DNA of 55,614 nt from JABSOG01 sp041583135 (GTDB lineage Bacteria > Pseudomonadota > Gammaproteobacteria > Enterobacterales > Alteromonadaceae), in contig JBFHGJ010000029.1 in the NCBI GenBank assembly GCA_041583135.1, positions 1-55,614 of the forward strand. Direction: 5' to 3'. The position numbers and the translations under genes are program-made. Position 1 is the first letter of the stretch. Each line of letters begins with the position of its first letter. Below, in pieces: positions 18,505-28,544 of the stretch. The notes under the pieces were generated by a model that was not told the DNA's origin, did no database searches, and was given only the letters and a program-made list of their open reading frames with translations.

Positions 18505-21500
18505 ATTTCAAAGGTCTCCGTTTCTATCTCGTCACTATCACCGGCAGGCGGTTTGGCATCAGCACGCTCATTGGCAGCACCTGTTGCGGCGCCATCGATG
18601 ACGGCAATATGGGCAGCAAGGGATCGCACATCCGACAACTCAAATATCAACTTAACGTTGAGCGTCATCTTAAACTTGGCTTTGAGCATCGCCAGAAGCT
18701 TGATCAGCAACAACGAGTGCCCTCCCAAATTAAAGAAGTTGTCGGTCACCCCAACCCGCTCAACCCCCAGCAATTGTTGCCAGATCTCGCATAACTGCGC
18801 TTCCAGCTCGCTCTGTGGCGCGACATATTGCGTCTGATGATCAGCCTGATCCGGCTCAGGCAGCGCCTGTCGGTCAACTTTACCGTTGGCGTTAAGTGGA
18901 AAGTGTTCCAGCATCACCCAGCCGCTAGGCAGCATAAAGTCGGGTAATTTGTGGGCCAATGATTGCTCAAGCTCAGTGATAAACGCCGGTTCATCTTCTG
19001 CCCTCAGCGATTGTTCGGCAACGACATAGGCAATGATCCGCACATCGTCAGCCGTACCCGGCTTAACCATAACCAGCGCATCATGCACTTGTGGCTCGGC
19101 ATTGATCAATTGTTCGATTTCTCCAAGCTCAATGCGATAGCCGCGCACTTTAACCTGATTATCGCAACGTCCAATAAAGGCCATATGCCCCGAGTCCAGC
19201 CAATGAACATTGTCGCCGGTGCGGTAAAGACGCTTAGCACTTGTTGAAACACGCTCGTCGTAAAATGGATTGTCAATAAAGCGCTGGGCGGTCAAATCCG
19301 GGCGGTGTAGGTATCCGCGCGCCAAACCGGCGCCACCAAGATACAGCTCGCCTTGTACGCCAAGCAATGACAAATTCTGACGCTCATCCAAGACATAAGC
19401 GTTAACATTATCCAGCGGCTTGCCGATATTTGGCCCTATGCCCCGAGGGTCATCGCCCTCGCCTATCACAGTAGCAAAGGCATCGACGGTGCACTCAGTC
19501 GGTCCATAAACATTTACCGCAGTGCGCTGATGTTCAGCCTGCCACTCAATAAGGGCTTGCCATTGGCGCTCATGTATCGCTTCGCCACCAATGATAAGGT
19601 TTGGCAATTGCGGCGCCAGCCCGGCTTCAAACCACATATCCACCACCATAGGCGTACAGTCAATCACGGCGAGGTCGCTTAACTGAGGTGCCAACAGCGC
19701 TGGATCCTTCTTACTGTCTTCGCTAATGATCCGCAAAGGATAACCCGACAACAGTTGGGTCAAGCCTTTGACCGAGGCATCGAACGACAACGAGCTGGTC
19801 CATCCCCACATTTTACCCGATGCCTGCAACGACATTTTTTCGAGATTTTGAGCAAGGTTGACGACACTATGGTGTTCTATCATCACCCCTTTAGGTTGAC
19901 CGGTAGAGCCTGAGGTATAGATCACATAGGCCAGGTTATCGGCTGTCAATTCTGCACAAGGTGCAGGGTTCTCATCACTATATTGCGCCAGTTGTTCGAC
20001 AAACTCAGGCGCGTCGAGACACAGCGTATCGACGTTCTCCAGCGGCGATAGTCCAAGCAACGACTGTGTTGTCAGCACGGTCTTCAATCGGGCGTCTTCA
20101 ATCATATACGTCAAGCGCGCTTGTGGATACTCAGGGTCCAAAGGCACATAGGCACCACCGGCTTTGAGCACCGCCAACACGCCGATGACCATATCCAACG
20201 ATCGTTCAATACAAATACCGACCAAGGTGTCTGGCACCACCTGACAGTGTTGCGATAAATATCGCGCCAATCGGTTTGCCCGTCGATTCAATTGGTCAAA
20301 GCTCAAACGTTGATCTTCACACACCAGTGCCGTCGCCTCACCTAGGCGTGCGGCATGACGTTCAAACATCTGTCCTAAGCAAAGGTCTGTCGGATAATCG
20401 ACCGCCGGTCGGTTCCACTGCTTAAGCAACACTTCGCGCTCGTCACTGGCCATCAGCGGCAAGCTAACCAAAGGCTCTTGAGATCGCGCCACACTGTGGC
20501 GACACAGCAAACGCAACGCAACGCTCATATAATGGCCAATACGGTGACCGTCGATAGACCGATGCATCTGCACATTGAGTAAGAAGCCGGTATCGAAATC
20601 GTCCACCAGCATACCCAACGGATAGTTACTGCGCTCTTGACCGCCGAGATAATCGAAGATGGCATCAGGGTCGTGTTCCGGCTCGGTGGTGGCGTCTGAG
20701 GTGGCATGTCTGTAATTCAACAAAGCGCAAAATAGCGGCGCTTCATCAGGTAGATTTGCCGCCTGCTGGGCCACCACTAAAGACGTTTGTTCAAACGGAA
20801 GCAGCTGATACAAAGATTGCGCCACCTGCGCCAACAAACCCTCGGCATCGACACCATCCAACTTGACCCTAAAGGGCAAAGTATTGATAAAGACCCCCAG
20901 CATATTGGTCGCCCCTTTAGTGCCTTGCAGTCGTCCTGAGAGTACCGTGCCGAACACGACATCCTCGCGGCCACTACAGGCACCCAGCACCATTGCCCAA
21001 GCGGCATGGAAAAATACCGCAGGACTCATCTGCTTGGCGCTGGCCAATTCGCGGACCTGCTGGGCCAAGTCATCATCGATACGATGACGACATTCACGGA
21101 TCTCACTACCATCGCCCTGAATATCGCTCAACCCAAACGGTGCGGTGGTCGTCACCATATCGCCGAGCATTTGCGAGAAAAACTCAAAAGCGTTGTTGTG
21201 TTGGGCTTGATGGCGCACATGGGCAATAAATTCGCGATATGGCACTGGCGGGTTCAGCTGTTGCTGTTGCCCCCGGTGATAGGCGATGATCTCCTGCTGA
21301 ATGGTCTCAAGCGCAACATGATCGGCAATAATGTGGTGTAATAAAATCAACACAAAGTATTGCTCCGAGTCGGGCTGTTTGGCTATTTTCAGCTCCAACA
21401 TCGGCGCTCGGGTCAAGTCCATCTGCTGCGCTTTGGCATCGCAAATGGCCTTCATATAGGTGTGGCAGTCTTGCTGCTGAGGCACGTCGAGCCAACTTAC

Positions 21501-24500
21501 CGGCAATTGTGCTTGGCGCTGCACCACTTGTACTGCTTGTTCAAGCCCTTCCCACATGATGGCAGTACGTAGCACGTCATGGCGGTCAAGCACAAACTGT
21601 AATGCCGCAATAAATTCATCGAGTACCGGCTTGCCTTTGACTCTAAAGAGTGAGGTCAACACGTAAGGGTCGTACTTGGGGCTGATCATATGATGGAACA
21701 ATATCCCTTGCTGCAGCGGCCCTAAGGGATAAATGTCTTCGATATTGCCAGCGCCGCCTGGCACCTGTTCAACAATACGTTGCAATTGCGCCGCATCGAG
21801 ATCGATAAGCGGCAACATTTCAGGCTGCAACTGCTGACAATCCACAGGGATAAGATTCGGCGGCGCTTGAAAACCGCTGCGATTTGCCGCCTCTACGTTG
21901 CCCGTGTGAGACTGCTGCTCTAAGCTCGCCGCCAGCTCGGCCAAGCTACGGCTGGAGAACAACTGTGCCACGCTCATGTCAATGGCGTGTTGCTGCAACA
22001 AAGCAATGACCTGCATAACCTGAAGCGAATGGCCACCGATGGCGAAGAAGTTATCTTGGATACTAACTTTGGGCAGTGACAACACTTGCTGCCAAATGTC
22101 CACCAGCAAACACTCCATCTGAGTAGTTGGCGCAACATATTGGGCTTGCGCTTGACGGCCTTCAACTGACGGTAAGGCACGACGGTCCAATTTACCATTG
22201 GCGGTTACCGGCATCTCGTCGAGCAACACAATCACCCCCGGCACCATATGCTGTGGCAGCTTATCTGCCAGCATTTGTAGCAATTGCTGCTGCGTTTGCA
22301 CGGTGTGTTGTTCATCCATCGAATCAACCCGTTGGCCATTAAGCGTGACATAGGCTATCAGCCGCTGAGCATCACTATCGGCAATGACGACCGCTTCGCC
22401 GACTTGGCAGTCGGCTAATAATACCGCCTCGATTTCACCGGGTTCAATTCTAAAGCCGCGCACTTTGACTTGGTGGTCGATACGGCCCAAATACAGCAAT
22501 GAGCCATCTGCCAAGTAGCGCACCAAATCGCCGCTGCGATACCACCTTTGGCCATGTTCATCGCGGAAAAAGGCGCTGTCGCTAAGCGACTGACGGTGCC
22601 AATACCCTCTGGCCAGACCAACACCGCCGATAAGCAGTTGTCCGGCCACGCCGATGGCGGTCGGCTTATCGTATTTATCCACCACTTTAAAGCAGATATT
22701 ATCGATAGGCTGACCAATAGGAGCACTCGGATAACGCTCATCTGCGCGGACACATTCATAGAAGCTGACATCGATTGCCGCTTCGGTCGGTCCGTAAAGG
22801 TTGTGCAGAGCGACTTGAGGGCACTGCTGTTTAAATTGTGCAACCAGATCCGTTGGCAAAGCTTCGCCCGAGCAGAACACCTCAGCCAAAGCCGTTGCTC
22901 GGCTCAAATCACCGAGTTTAAGCATACTGGCAAGCATCGAAGGTACGAAGTGCAATTTGCTGATCTGCAGTTCGGCTATCACATCACTGAGGTATTGTGG
23001 CTCACGATGGCCGCCGGGTTTGGCCAACACCAAGGTTGCACCTGTTGACAGCGGCCAGACAAATTCCCATACCGAAACGTCAAAGCTAAACGGCGTTTTC
23101 TGCAAAATGTTGTCGGCGGCGCAACAACCATATTGGCGCTGCATCCAGTTGATACGATTGTACAAGGCAAGGTGTTCAATCATTACCCCTTTAGGCTGGC
23201 CGGTTGACCCTGAGGTATAGATAACATAAGCCAAATGCTGGCTGCTTAGGGCCTCAACGCTGATATTGTCATCGTCATAGTTCTCCAACTGGCCGTTAAG
23301 GGTCTGACAATCTAAGTTTAACAGTGTGCCGGCCCTCAACAGCGGGTTAAACCTTTGCTGAGTCAAAATCGTGCTCAGCTGCGCATCCTCGGCCATATAG
23401 GCAATTCTCGATGGCGGATAATCAGGGTCCAGTGGGACATAGGCGCCACCAGCTTTCCATATCGCCAACATGGCAACAACCATATCCAATGAGCGTTCTA
23501 AACAGATCCCCACCAAAACATCCGGGCCGACCCCACAACATTCGCGTAAATATCCGGCCAAGCGATTGGCGCGGCGATTCAGCTGGTCATAACTCAACGC
23601 CTGCTCATGCAGCTTAACCGCTACGGCATCAGGGGTTGCCGCTGCCTGAGTTTCAATTAATCGATGGATCAGCGCCACGCCGGCAAACGGCAACGCCGTA
23701 TCGTTCCAACGATTCAGTTGCTGTTGTTGTTGGTCGTCAAGCAGCGTCAACTCTCGCGCCAAAACCGGCTTACCGTCAATTGACTGTAGCAACGCTGCGG
23801 CCAACTGTTGTAGCACGCTGACAACATAGCCATTGATACGGCTAGCCTCTAGGCTATCGTCCACTTGCAGATCCAGCTCAAAGTCCTGCCCTTGATCGTT
23901 TACCGACAACAACAAAGGGTAATTGGTGCGTTCTTGCGCCCCCAAATAGTTGAAACTGCTCTGTTGCGCTTGCTCCTGCGGCGGCAAATTATGGCGATAG
24001 TTGATCAGCGCACTAAACAACGCTCCTTCTCCAGACATCGCGCTGCAACGTTGTGCAACAGACAAAGGCGTCTGCTCATAAGGGATCATACTTTGCAGCA
24101 ATTGCTGAACCTGTTGCACCAAATCGGTTGCCGAGACGGCGGCAAACGCCACGCGGATAGGCAACGTATTGATAAAGACACCCGGCATTTGCTCGGCGCC
24201 ACGCATCCCTTGTAATCGGCCCGACATTACCGTGCCGAACACCACATCATCGCGGCCGCAACAACCCCCCAATACCAAAGCCCAGGCGCTGTGGAAAATG
24301 CTCGCCGGGGTGATATTTAACCGCCTGGCTGCCAGCCGAATATCCGCTGATAATTCAGGGGCCAGCATCAACAGCTGCTGAGAGACCTTTGAGCCGTCAC
24401 CTTGCACATCTTGCAAACCGAAAGGCGCTGTCGGCTCATCGGCGTCTTTGAGCATGGCGCTGAAAAACGCCTTGGCATCATGGGTTTTGGCCTGATGCAA

Positions 24501-27500
24501 GGTGTGGGCAATAAATTCGCGATAAGGCACCGGCGCACTGAGGCTTGCCGTTGCATTGCTAAAGTACAGCTCAATCTCACGAGAGATGATCTCTTGGGTG
24601 ATATGGTCGGCAATAATGTGATGCAGTTGTAACATGACCACATGAAACTCGCTGTTTGGCTGAGTGCTGATCTGCGCTTTGACCAATGGCGCCTGATGTA
24701 GTGCCATTCGCTGCAATGCCGGGTCGCACAATTGTTGCATATGCGCCACAGCGTCACACTCTTGCGTCAGTTCGACCCAACGGACTGGCAACTCGGCTTC
24801 ACGACACACCACCTGTACCGGCGTTTCTAACCCTTGCCAGAAAATACCACTGCGCAATATGTCGTGGCGCTGGATGACGAAGTTCATCGCGGCGATGAAC
24901 CTGTCGATATTGTCATCGCCTTCAATGGTAAACAGCGACGGCATAACATAAGGGTCGCCAGCATCGCTGGCGATATGATGGAATAAAATCCCTTGCTGCA
25001 AAGGTCCAAGGGGGTAGATATCTTGAATGTTTTCACAGCCTCCAGCAATCTGTTCGGCCAACGTTGCTATCTGCTCAGCCGTCAATTCGACCAACGGCAA
25101 GTGCGCCGGTAAAATTTCAGTGCTACCAACAGCGATGAGATTCGCAGGTGCGCTATAAGCGCTTTGACCATTGCTATCGATAACCGACGCCAATTCCCCC
25201 AGAGTATCGCTGGCGAACAAATCTCTAGCGCTCATGCTCAAGCCTTCGGCTTGAAGTGCGGAGATCACCTGCAACACCAACAACGAATGGCCGCCCAAGG
25301 CAAAGAAATTGTCCTCAAGACCAACTTGTTCGAGTCCCAATACGCGCTGCCATATATTGCACAGCAACGTTTCGGTGTCGGTTGTTGGTGCGACATATCG
25401 GCGCTGAGCGCTCGCGACATCCGCTTGCGGCAGTGCTTTACTATCGACTTTACCGTTGGCGGTCAACGGCAACTTATCAAGCAGAACAAACGCGGCCGGG
25501 ATCATAAACGCCGGTAACCGCTCCGCCAATTGTCGGCGTAAGTCATGGCTTTCGAACTGCTCGCTCGCCACCACATAGGCAACGATTTGCGTTTGCCCAT
25601 CACGACCTTTCACTGTCATCACATGGGCATCTTGCACGCCGATAACATCCGTCAGCGCATTTTGGATCTCACCAAGCTCAATCCTAAAGCCACGGATCTT
25701 CACCTGATGGTCGATACGGCCTAAGTATTCCAACTCGCCATTGGCCTGATAGCGGCCGATATCACCAGTACGATAAAACCGCTGACCGGGAAAGTCTGCC
25801 AATTCGACAAACCGCTCTGCGCTCAACGATGGCTGATTGAGATACCCCCGCGCAACACCAGCGCCGGCGACATACATCTCCCCTGCAACGCCTTTAGGCA
25901 GCAGTGCTTGCTCTTGGTTTAGGACGAGCACGGCCAATGATGCCAAAGGCGTGCCGATTGGGCTGTTGCCTTTTGCTTGGCTAATCTCTGCTTCATTGAG
26001 CATCTTAAAGGTGACATGAACCGTGGTTTCGGTGATCCCGTACATATTGACCAAGGCGGTCTTATCCACCCCATACTGCGCCACCCAAGGTTTGAGACTT
26101 GCCAAATTCAGCGCTTCGCCGCCGAAAATGACGTATCTCAGCGCCAGTTCACTGCGACCTGAAGCCGCCAGTACATGGCTTGAAAATGCGCCAAACGCGC
26201 TAGGCGTTTGGTTAAGCACAGTCACCTTTTCGCGACTGACCAAAGCATAAAAGTCTTGTGGCGAACGCGACACCCAATACGGCACCACAACCAAACGTCC
26301 ACCTAAGGCCAAAGCGCCCCACAATTCCCACACCGAGAAGTCAAAAGCGAAAGAGTGAAACAATGTCCATACATCGCTATCACCGATATCGAACGATTGC
26401 AAAGCCGACGCCAGCAGTTGTCTGACGTTGTAGTGACTGACTTCCACCCCTTTTGGTTGGCCGGTCGAGCCAGAGGTATAGATCACATAGGCCAAATGGT
26501 GATTTTCCAGCCCCGTCACCACAGGATCTGCATCATCGGCGTGTTGCAAAGTACCACTGAGCTGGTCGATAAAGACCGCCTGTTGCGTATCAAAAGGCGC
26601 TTTATCAATCAACCCACTACAGGTCACAATGGTCTCTAGGGATGCGTCATCAATAATATATTGCAATCTAGCGGTAGGATAATCCGGGTCTAAAGGCACA
26701 TAGGCACCACCTGCCTTAAGCACAGCCAAAATGGCCACAACGGTATCGATAGAGCGCTCAAGGCAAATCCCCACCAAGGTATCCGGTTTAACGTTACGCT
26801 GTTGAATTAAATAATGGGCCAACCGATTGGCACGCTGATTAAGCTGTTGGTAGCTCAACTGCTGCTGTTCAAATACCACGGCAGTGTTGTCCGGCTGAGC
26901 GCTCACTTGACGCTGGAACAAATCAATGACGCTATCTGAGGGTAGCCGCTCGGTCATGGCGCACATTTGCTCGAAATGACTAAGCGCCAAAATTTCCTGA
27001 CTTTCGCTTTCACCAAGCATCGGCAGTTGATGAACAGAGCTATCTGGCGATCGCAACAATTGGGTTAAAAGCCTGTTGAAGCTTTGTGCGGCAAAGGCGA
27101 TGGTCTCGGGCTTAAATAGGTCTTTGTTGTAAACCCAGTTTAAGGTCATGCCCTGCTCAGTGCGTACCACATTCAAGCTGAGATCATATTTGGCGACGAC
27201 CGGCTGATTGTCGGCGGCTTTCAGCTGCAAGCCATCGAAAGATTGCGCCTCGCCACCTTGCTGCTCTAGTACCAACATCACCTGAAACAATGGCGTGTGG
27301 CTTAAACTGCGCTGGGGCTGCAAGCGCTCGACGATCTGCTCAAAGGGCATTTGTTGATGGCTAAAGGCTTGTTGCAAACGCTGTTTGCTTTGACCCAGCA
27401 ACTGATTAAAACTCGCCCCTTCATGGACATCGGCACGCAACACCAAGGTATTGACAAAAAAGCCAATCAAATCTTTAACCTGCGCCTGTTCGCGATTGGC

Positions 27501-28544
27501 AACCGGGGTGCCGACAACGATATCGCTTTCATTGCTTAGCCGTGACAACAGCGCGGTAAACACCGTGTATAGCCCCATAAAAAAGCTGGCTTGATGGGAT
27601 TGGCAAAGCGCCGCCAGTGCATCACAGGTTTGACTATCGACAACTGAGGTATGCTGCTGTCCTTCAAACGACTGAATCGGCGGGCGTGGATAGTCCAGCG
27701 CCAAGCTATGCACTAACGGCAAGTCTTTGAGTTGCTGCTGCCAATAATCCAATTGCTCGGTTAAATTGTCCCCACTCAACCACTGACGTTGCCAATGGGC
27801 GTAGTCTCTATACTGTATCGGCAACGCCGGCAATGGATTCGGTTGACCGTTGACCAAGGCGCGATACAGCTGGGTAAACTCATTGATCAAGATGGTCATC
27901 GACTGACCATCCGAGGCAATATGATGCATGGTCACCAACAGGGTATGCAAGGTATCGCAGTGTTTCAGCAGTACCACTTTGATCATTAAATCGGCGGTCA
28001 AATCAAAAGGTTTGACCGCCTGAGCTTGCGTATATTTAGCAATCGCCTGCGCGCGCGCATCGGCATCAAGATGACTTAAGTCTTGGCTTTCAACGTCAAA
28101 GGTGGCGGCGTCTAACACCTTTTGCTGCGGCTGTTCATCGGCGCCAAGCACAATGCAACTGCGCAGCACCTGATGTCTATCAACAATGATCTTAAACGCC
28201 TGCGCCAAGGCTTGTTTGTCTAAGGCACCTTCAATTTCCAAGGCAAAGGGCATGTTATAGTGCACCGAACCATCGTCGATTTGGTCGAGCAGCCACAGTC
28301 TTTGTTGGGCATAAGACAGCCCGACCGCACAATTATCGGCCACCGCATCAATGTGCAGCGGTTGTTGTTCACGATTTTGTTGCAAAATCGTCACAAGCTG
28401 GGGTTTGCATTGCTTTATCGTCGCAATGAGTTCGCCGTTGAGCTTACTCTTATCACCGCGCACGACAAGCTCGGCATTGTCATTGAGCGCCAAACGAATA
28501 TTGAGTGATTTTAAGGTATTAAGCAGTTCAATAGGGCTAATCAT
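18501..28544 (-). CDS. NRPS, three modules: dock-C-A(Thr)-T-C/E-A(Ser)-T-C/E-A(Glu)-T
   Basis: 3347 aa. Docking domain 1-56. C domain with HHIASDG near 206. A1 pocket D-F-W-N-I-G-M-V-H, the threonine code (FDFSVW near 735). T near 1085. The second condensation domain has the exact dual C/E motif HHIASDAGD near 1192 and HHIIAD near 1312, predicting D-Thr. A2 pocket D-V-W-H-F-S-L-I-D, serine (near 1824). T near 2167. The third condensation domain has a weaker HHMISPKYD near 2285. A3 pocket D-A-K-D-I-G-V-V-D, glutamate-type (FDASVK near 2924). T near 3275. The protein ends in an acidic/hydrophobic tail (EIETETFEI) suited to docking with the next synthetase. Start and stop each overlap the neighbouring gene by 4 nt. 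Confidence 0.95.
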   Translation of the reverse strand: MISPIELLNTLKSLNIRLALNDNAELVVRGDKSKLNGELIATIKQCKPQLVTILQQNREQQPLHIDAVADNCAVGLSYAQQRLWLLDQIDDGSVHYNMPFALEIEGALDKQALAQAFKIIVDRHQVLRSCIVLGADEQPQQKVLDAATFDVESQDLSHLDADARAQAIAKYTQAQAVKPFDLTADLMIKVVLLKHCDTLHTLLVTMHHIASDGQSMTILINEFTQLYRALVNGQPNPLPALPIQYRDYAHWQRQWLSGDNLTEQLDYWQQQLKDLPLVHSLALDYPRPPIQSFEGQQHTSVVDSQTCDALAALCQSHQASFFMGLYTVFTALLSRLSNESDIVVGTPVANREQAQVKDLIGFFVNTLVLRADVHEGASFNQLLGQSKQRLQQAFSHQQMPFEQIVERLQPQRSLSHTPLFQVMLVLEQQGGEAQSFDGLQLKAADNQPVVAKYDLSLNVVRTEQGMTLNWVYNKDLFKPETIAFAAQSFNRLLTQLLRSPDSSVHQLPMLGESESQEILALSHFEQMCAMTERLPSDSVIDLFQRQVSAQPDNTAVVFEQQQLSYQQLNQRANRLAHYLIQQRNVKPDTLVGICLERSIDTVVAILAVLKAGGAYVPLDPDYPTARLQYIIDDASLETIVTCSGLIDKAPFDTQQAVFIDQLSGTLQHADDADPVVTGLENHHLAYVIYTSGSTGQPKGVEVSHYNVRQLLASALQSFDIGDSDVWTLFHSFAFDFSVWELWGALALGGRLVVVPYWVSRSPQDFYALVSREKVTVLNQTPSAFGAFSSHVLAASGRSELALRYVIFGGEALNLASLKPWVAQYGVDKTALVNMYGITETTVHVTFKMLNEAEISQAKGNSPIGTPLASLAVLVLNQEQALLPKGVAGEMYVAGAGVARGYLNQPSLSAERFVELADFPGQRFYRTGDIGRYQANGELEYLGRIDHQVKIRGFRIELGEIQNALTDVIGVQDAHVMTVKGRDGQTQIVAYVVASEQFESHDLRRQLAERLPAFMIPAAFVLLDKLPLTANGKVDSKALPQADVASAQRRYVAPTTDTETLLCNIWQRVLGLEQVGLEDNFFALGGHSLLVLQVISALQAEGLSMSARDLFASDTLGELASVIDSNGQSAYSAPANLIAVGSTEILPAHLPLVELTAEQIATLAEQIAGGCENIQDIYPLGPLQQGILFHHIASDAGDPYVMPSLFTIEGDDNIDRFIAAMNFVIQRHDILRSGIFWQGLETPVQVVCREAELPVRWVELTQECDAVAHMQQLCDPALQRMALHQAPLVKAQISTQPNSEFHVVMLQLHHIIADHITQEIISREIELYFSNATASLSAPVPYREFIAHTLHQAKTHDAKAFFSAMLKDADEPTAPFGLQDVQGDGSKVSQQLLMLAPELSADIRLAARRLNITPASIFHSAWALVLGGCCGRDDVVFGTVMSGRLQGMRGAEQMPGVFINTLPIRVAFAAVSATDLVQQVQQLLQSMIPYEQTPLSVAQRCSAMSGEGALFSALINYRHNLPPQEQAQQSSFNYLGAQERTNYPLLLSVNDQGQDFELDLQVDDSLEASRINGYVVSVLQQLAAALLQSIDGKPVLARELTLLDDQQQQQLNRWNDTALPFAGVALIHRLIETQAAATPDAVAVKLHEQALSYDQLNRRANRLAGYLRECCGVGPDVLVGICLERSLDMVVAMLAIWKAGGAYVPLDPDYPPSRIAYMAEDAQLSTILTQQRFNPLLRAGTLLNLDCQTLNGQLENYDDDNISVEALSSQHLAYVIYTSGSTGQPKGVMIEHLALYNRINWMQRQYGCCAADNILQKTPFSFDVSVWEFVWPLSTGATLVLAKPGGHREPQYLSDVIAELQISKLHFVPSMLASMLKLGDLSRATALAEVFCSGEALPTDLVAQFKQQCPQVALHNLYGPTEAAIDVSFYECVRADERYPSAPIGQPIDNICFKVVDKYDKPTAIGVAGQLLIGGVGLARGYWHRQSLSDSAFFRDEHGQRWYRSGDLVRYLADGSLLYLGRIDHQVKVRGFRIEPGEIEAVLLADCQVGEAVVIADSDAQRLIAYVTLNGQRVDSMDEQHTVQTQQQLLQMLADKLPQHMVPGVIVLLDEMPVTANGKLDRRALPSVEGRQAQAQYVAPTTQMECLLVDIWQQVLSLPKVSIQDNFFAIGGHSLQVMQVIALLQQHAIDMSVAQLFSSRSLAELAASLEQQSHTGNVEAANRSGFQAPPNLIPVDCQQLQPEMLPLIDLDAAQLQRIVEQVPGGAGNIEDIYPLGPLQQGILFHHMISPKYDPYVLTSLFRVKGKPVLDEFIAALQFVLDRHDVLRTAIMWEGLEQAVQVVQRQAQLPVSWLDVPQQQDCHTYMKAICDAKAQQMDLTRAPMLELKIAKQPDSEQYFVLILLHHIIADHVALETIQQEIIAYHRGQQQQLNPPVPYREFIAHVRHQAQHNNAFEFFSQMLGDMVTTTAPFGLSDIQGDGSEIRECRHRIDDDLAQQVRELASAKQMSPAVFFHAAWAMVLGACSGREDVVFGTVLSGRLQGTKGATNMLGVFINTLPFRVKLDGVDAEGLLAQVAQSLYQLLPFEQTSLVVAQQAANLPDEAPLFCALLNYRHATSDATTEPEHDPDAIFDYLGGQERSNYPLGMLVDDFDTGFLLNVQMHRSIDGHRIGHYMSVALRLLCRHSVARSQEPLVSLPLMASDEREVLLKQWNRPAVDYPTDLCLGQMFERHAARLGEATALVCEDQRLSFDQLNRRANRLARYLSQHCQVVPDTLVGICIERSLDMVIGVLAVLKAGGAYVPLDPEYPQARLTYMIEDARLKTVLTTQSLLGLSPLENVDTLCLDAPEFVEQLAQYSDENPAPCAELTADNLAYVIYTSGSTGQPKGVMIEHHSVVNLAQNLEKMSLQASGKMWGWTSSLSFDASVKGLTQLLSGYPLRIISEDSKKDPALLAPQLSDLAVIDCTPMVVDMWFEAGLAPQLPNLIIGGEAIHERQWQALIEWQAEHQRTAVNVYGPTECTVDAFATVIGEGDDPRGIGPNIGKPLDNVNAYVLDERQNLSLLGVQGELYLGGAGLARGYLHRPDLTAQRFIDNPFYDERVSTSAKRLYRTGDNVHWLDSGHMAFIGRCDNQVKVRGYRIELGEIEQLINAEPQVHDALVMVKPGTADDVRIIAYVVAEQSLRAEDEPAFITELEQSLAHKLPDFMLPSGWVMLEHFPLNANGKVDRQALPEPDQADHQTQYVAPQSELEAQLCEIWQQLLGVERVGVTDNFFNLGGHSLLLIKLLAMLKAKFKMTLNVKLIFELSDVRSLAAHIAVIDGAATGAANERADAKPPAGDSDEIETETFEI

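Noticed and set aside
22548..23048. 166-aa plus-strand frame inside the NRPS region, and similar ones near 33518 and 45848
   Set aside because: They lie opposite conserved A-domain coding sequence, recur at the same place in several modules, and have no recognisable product.
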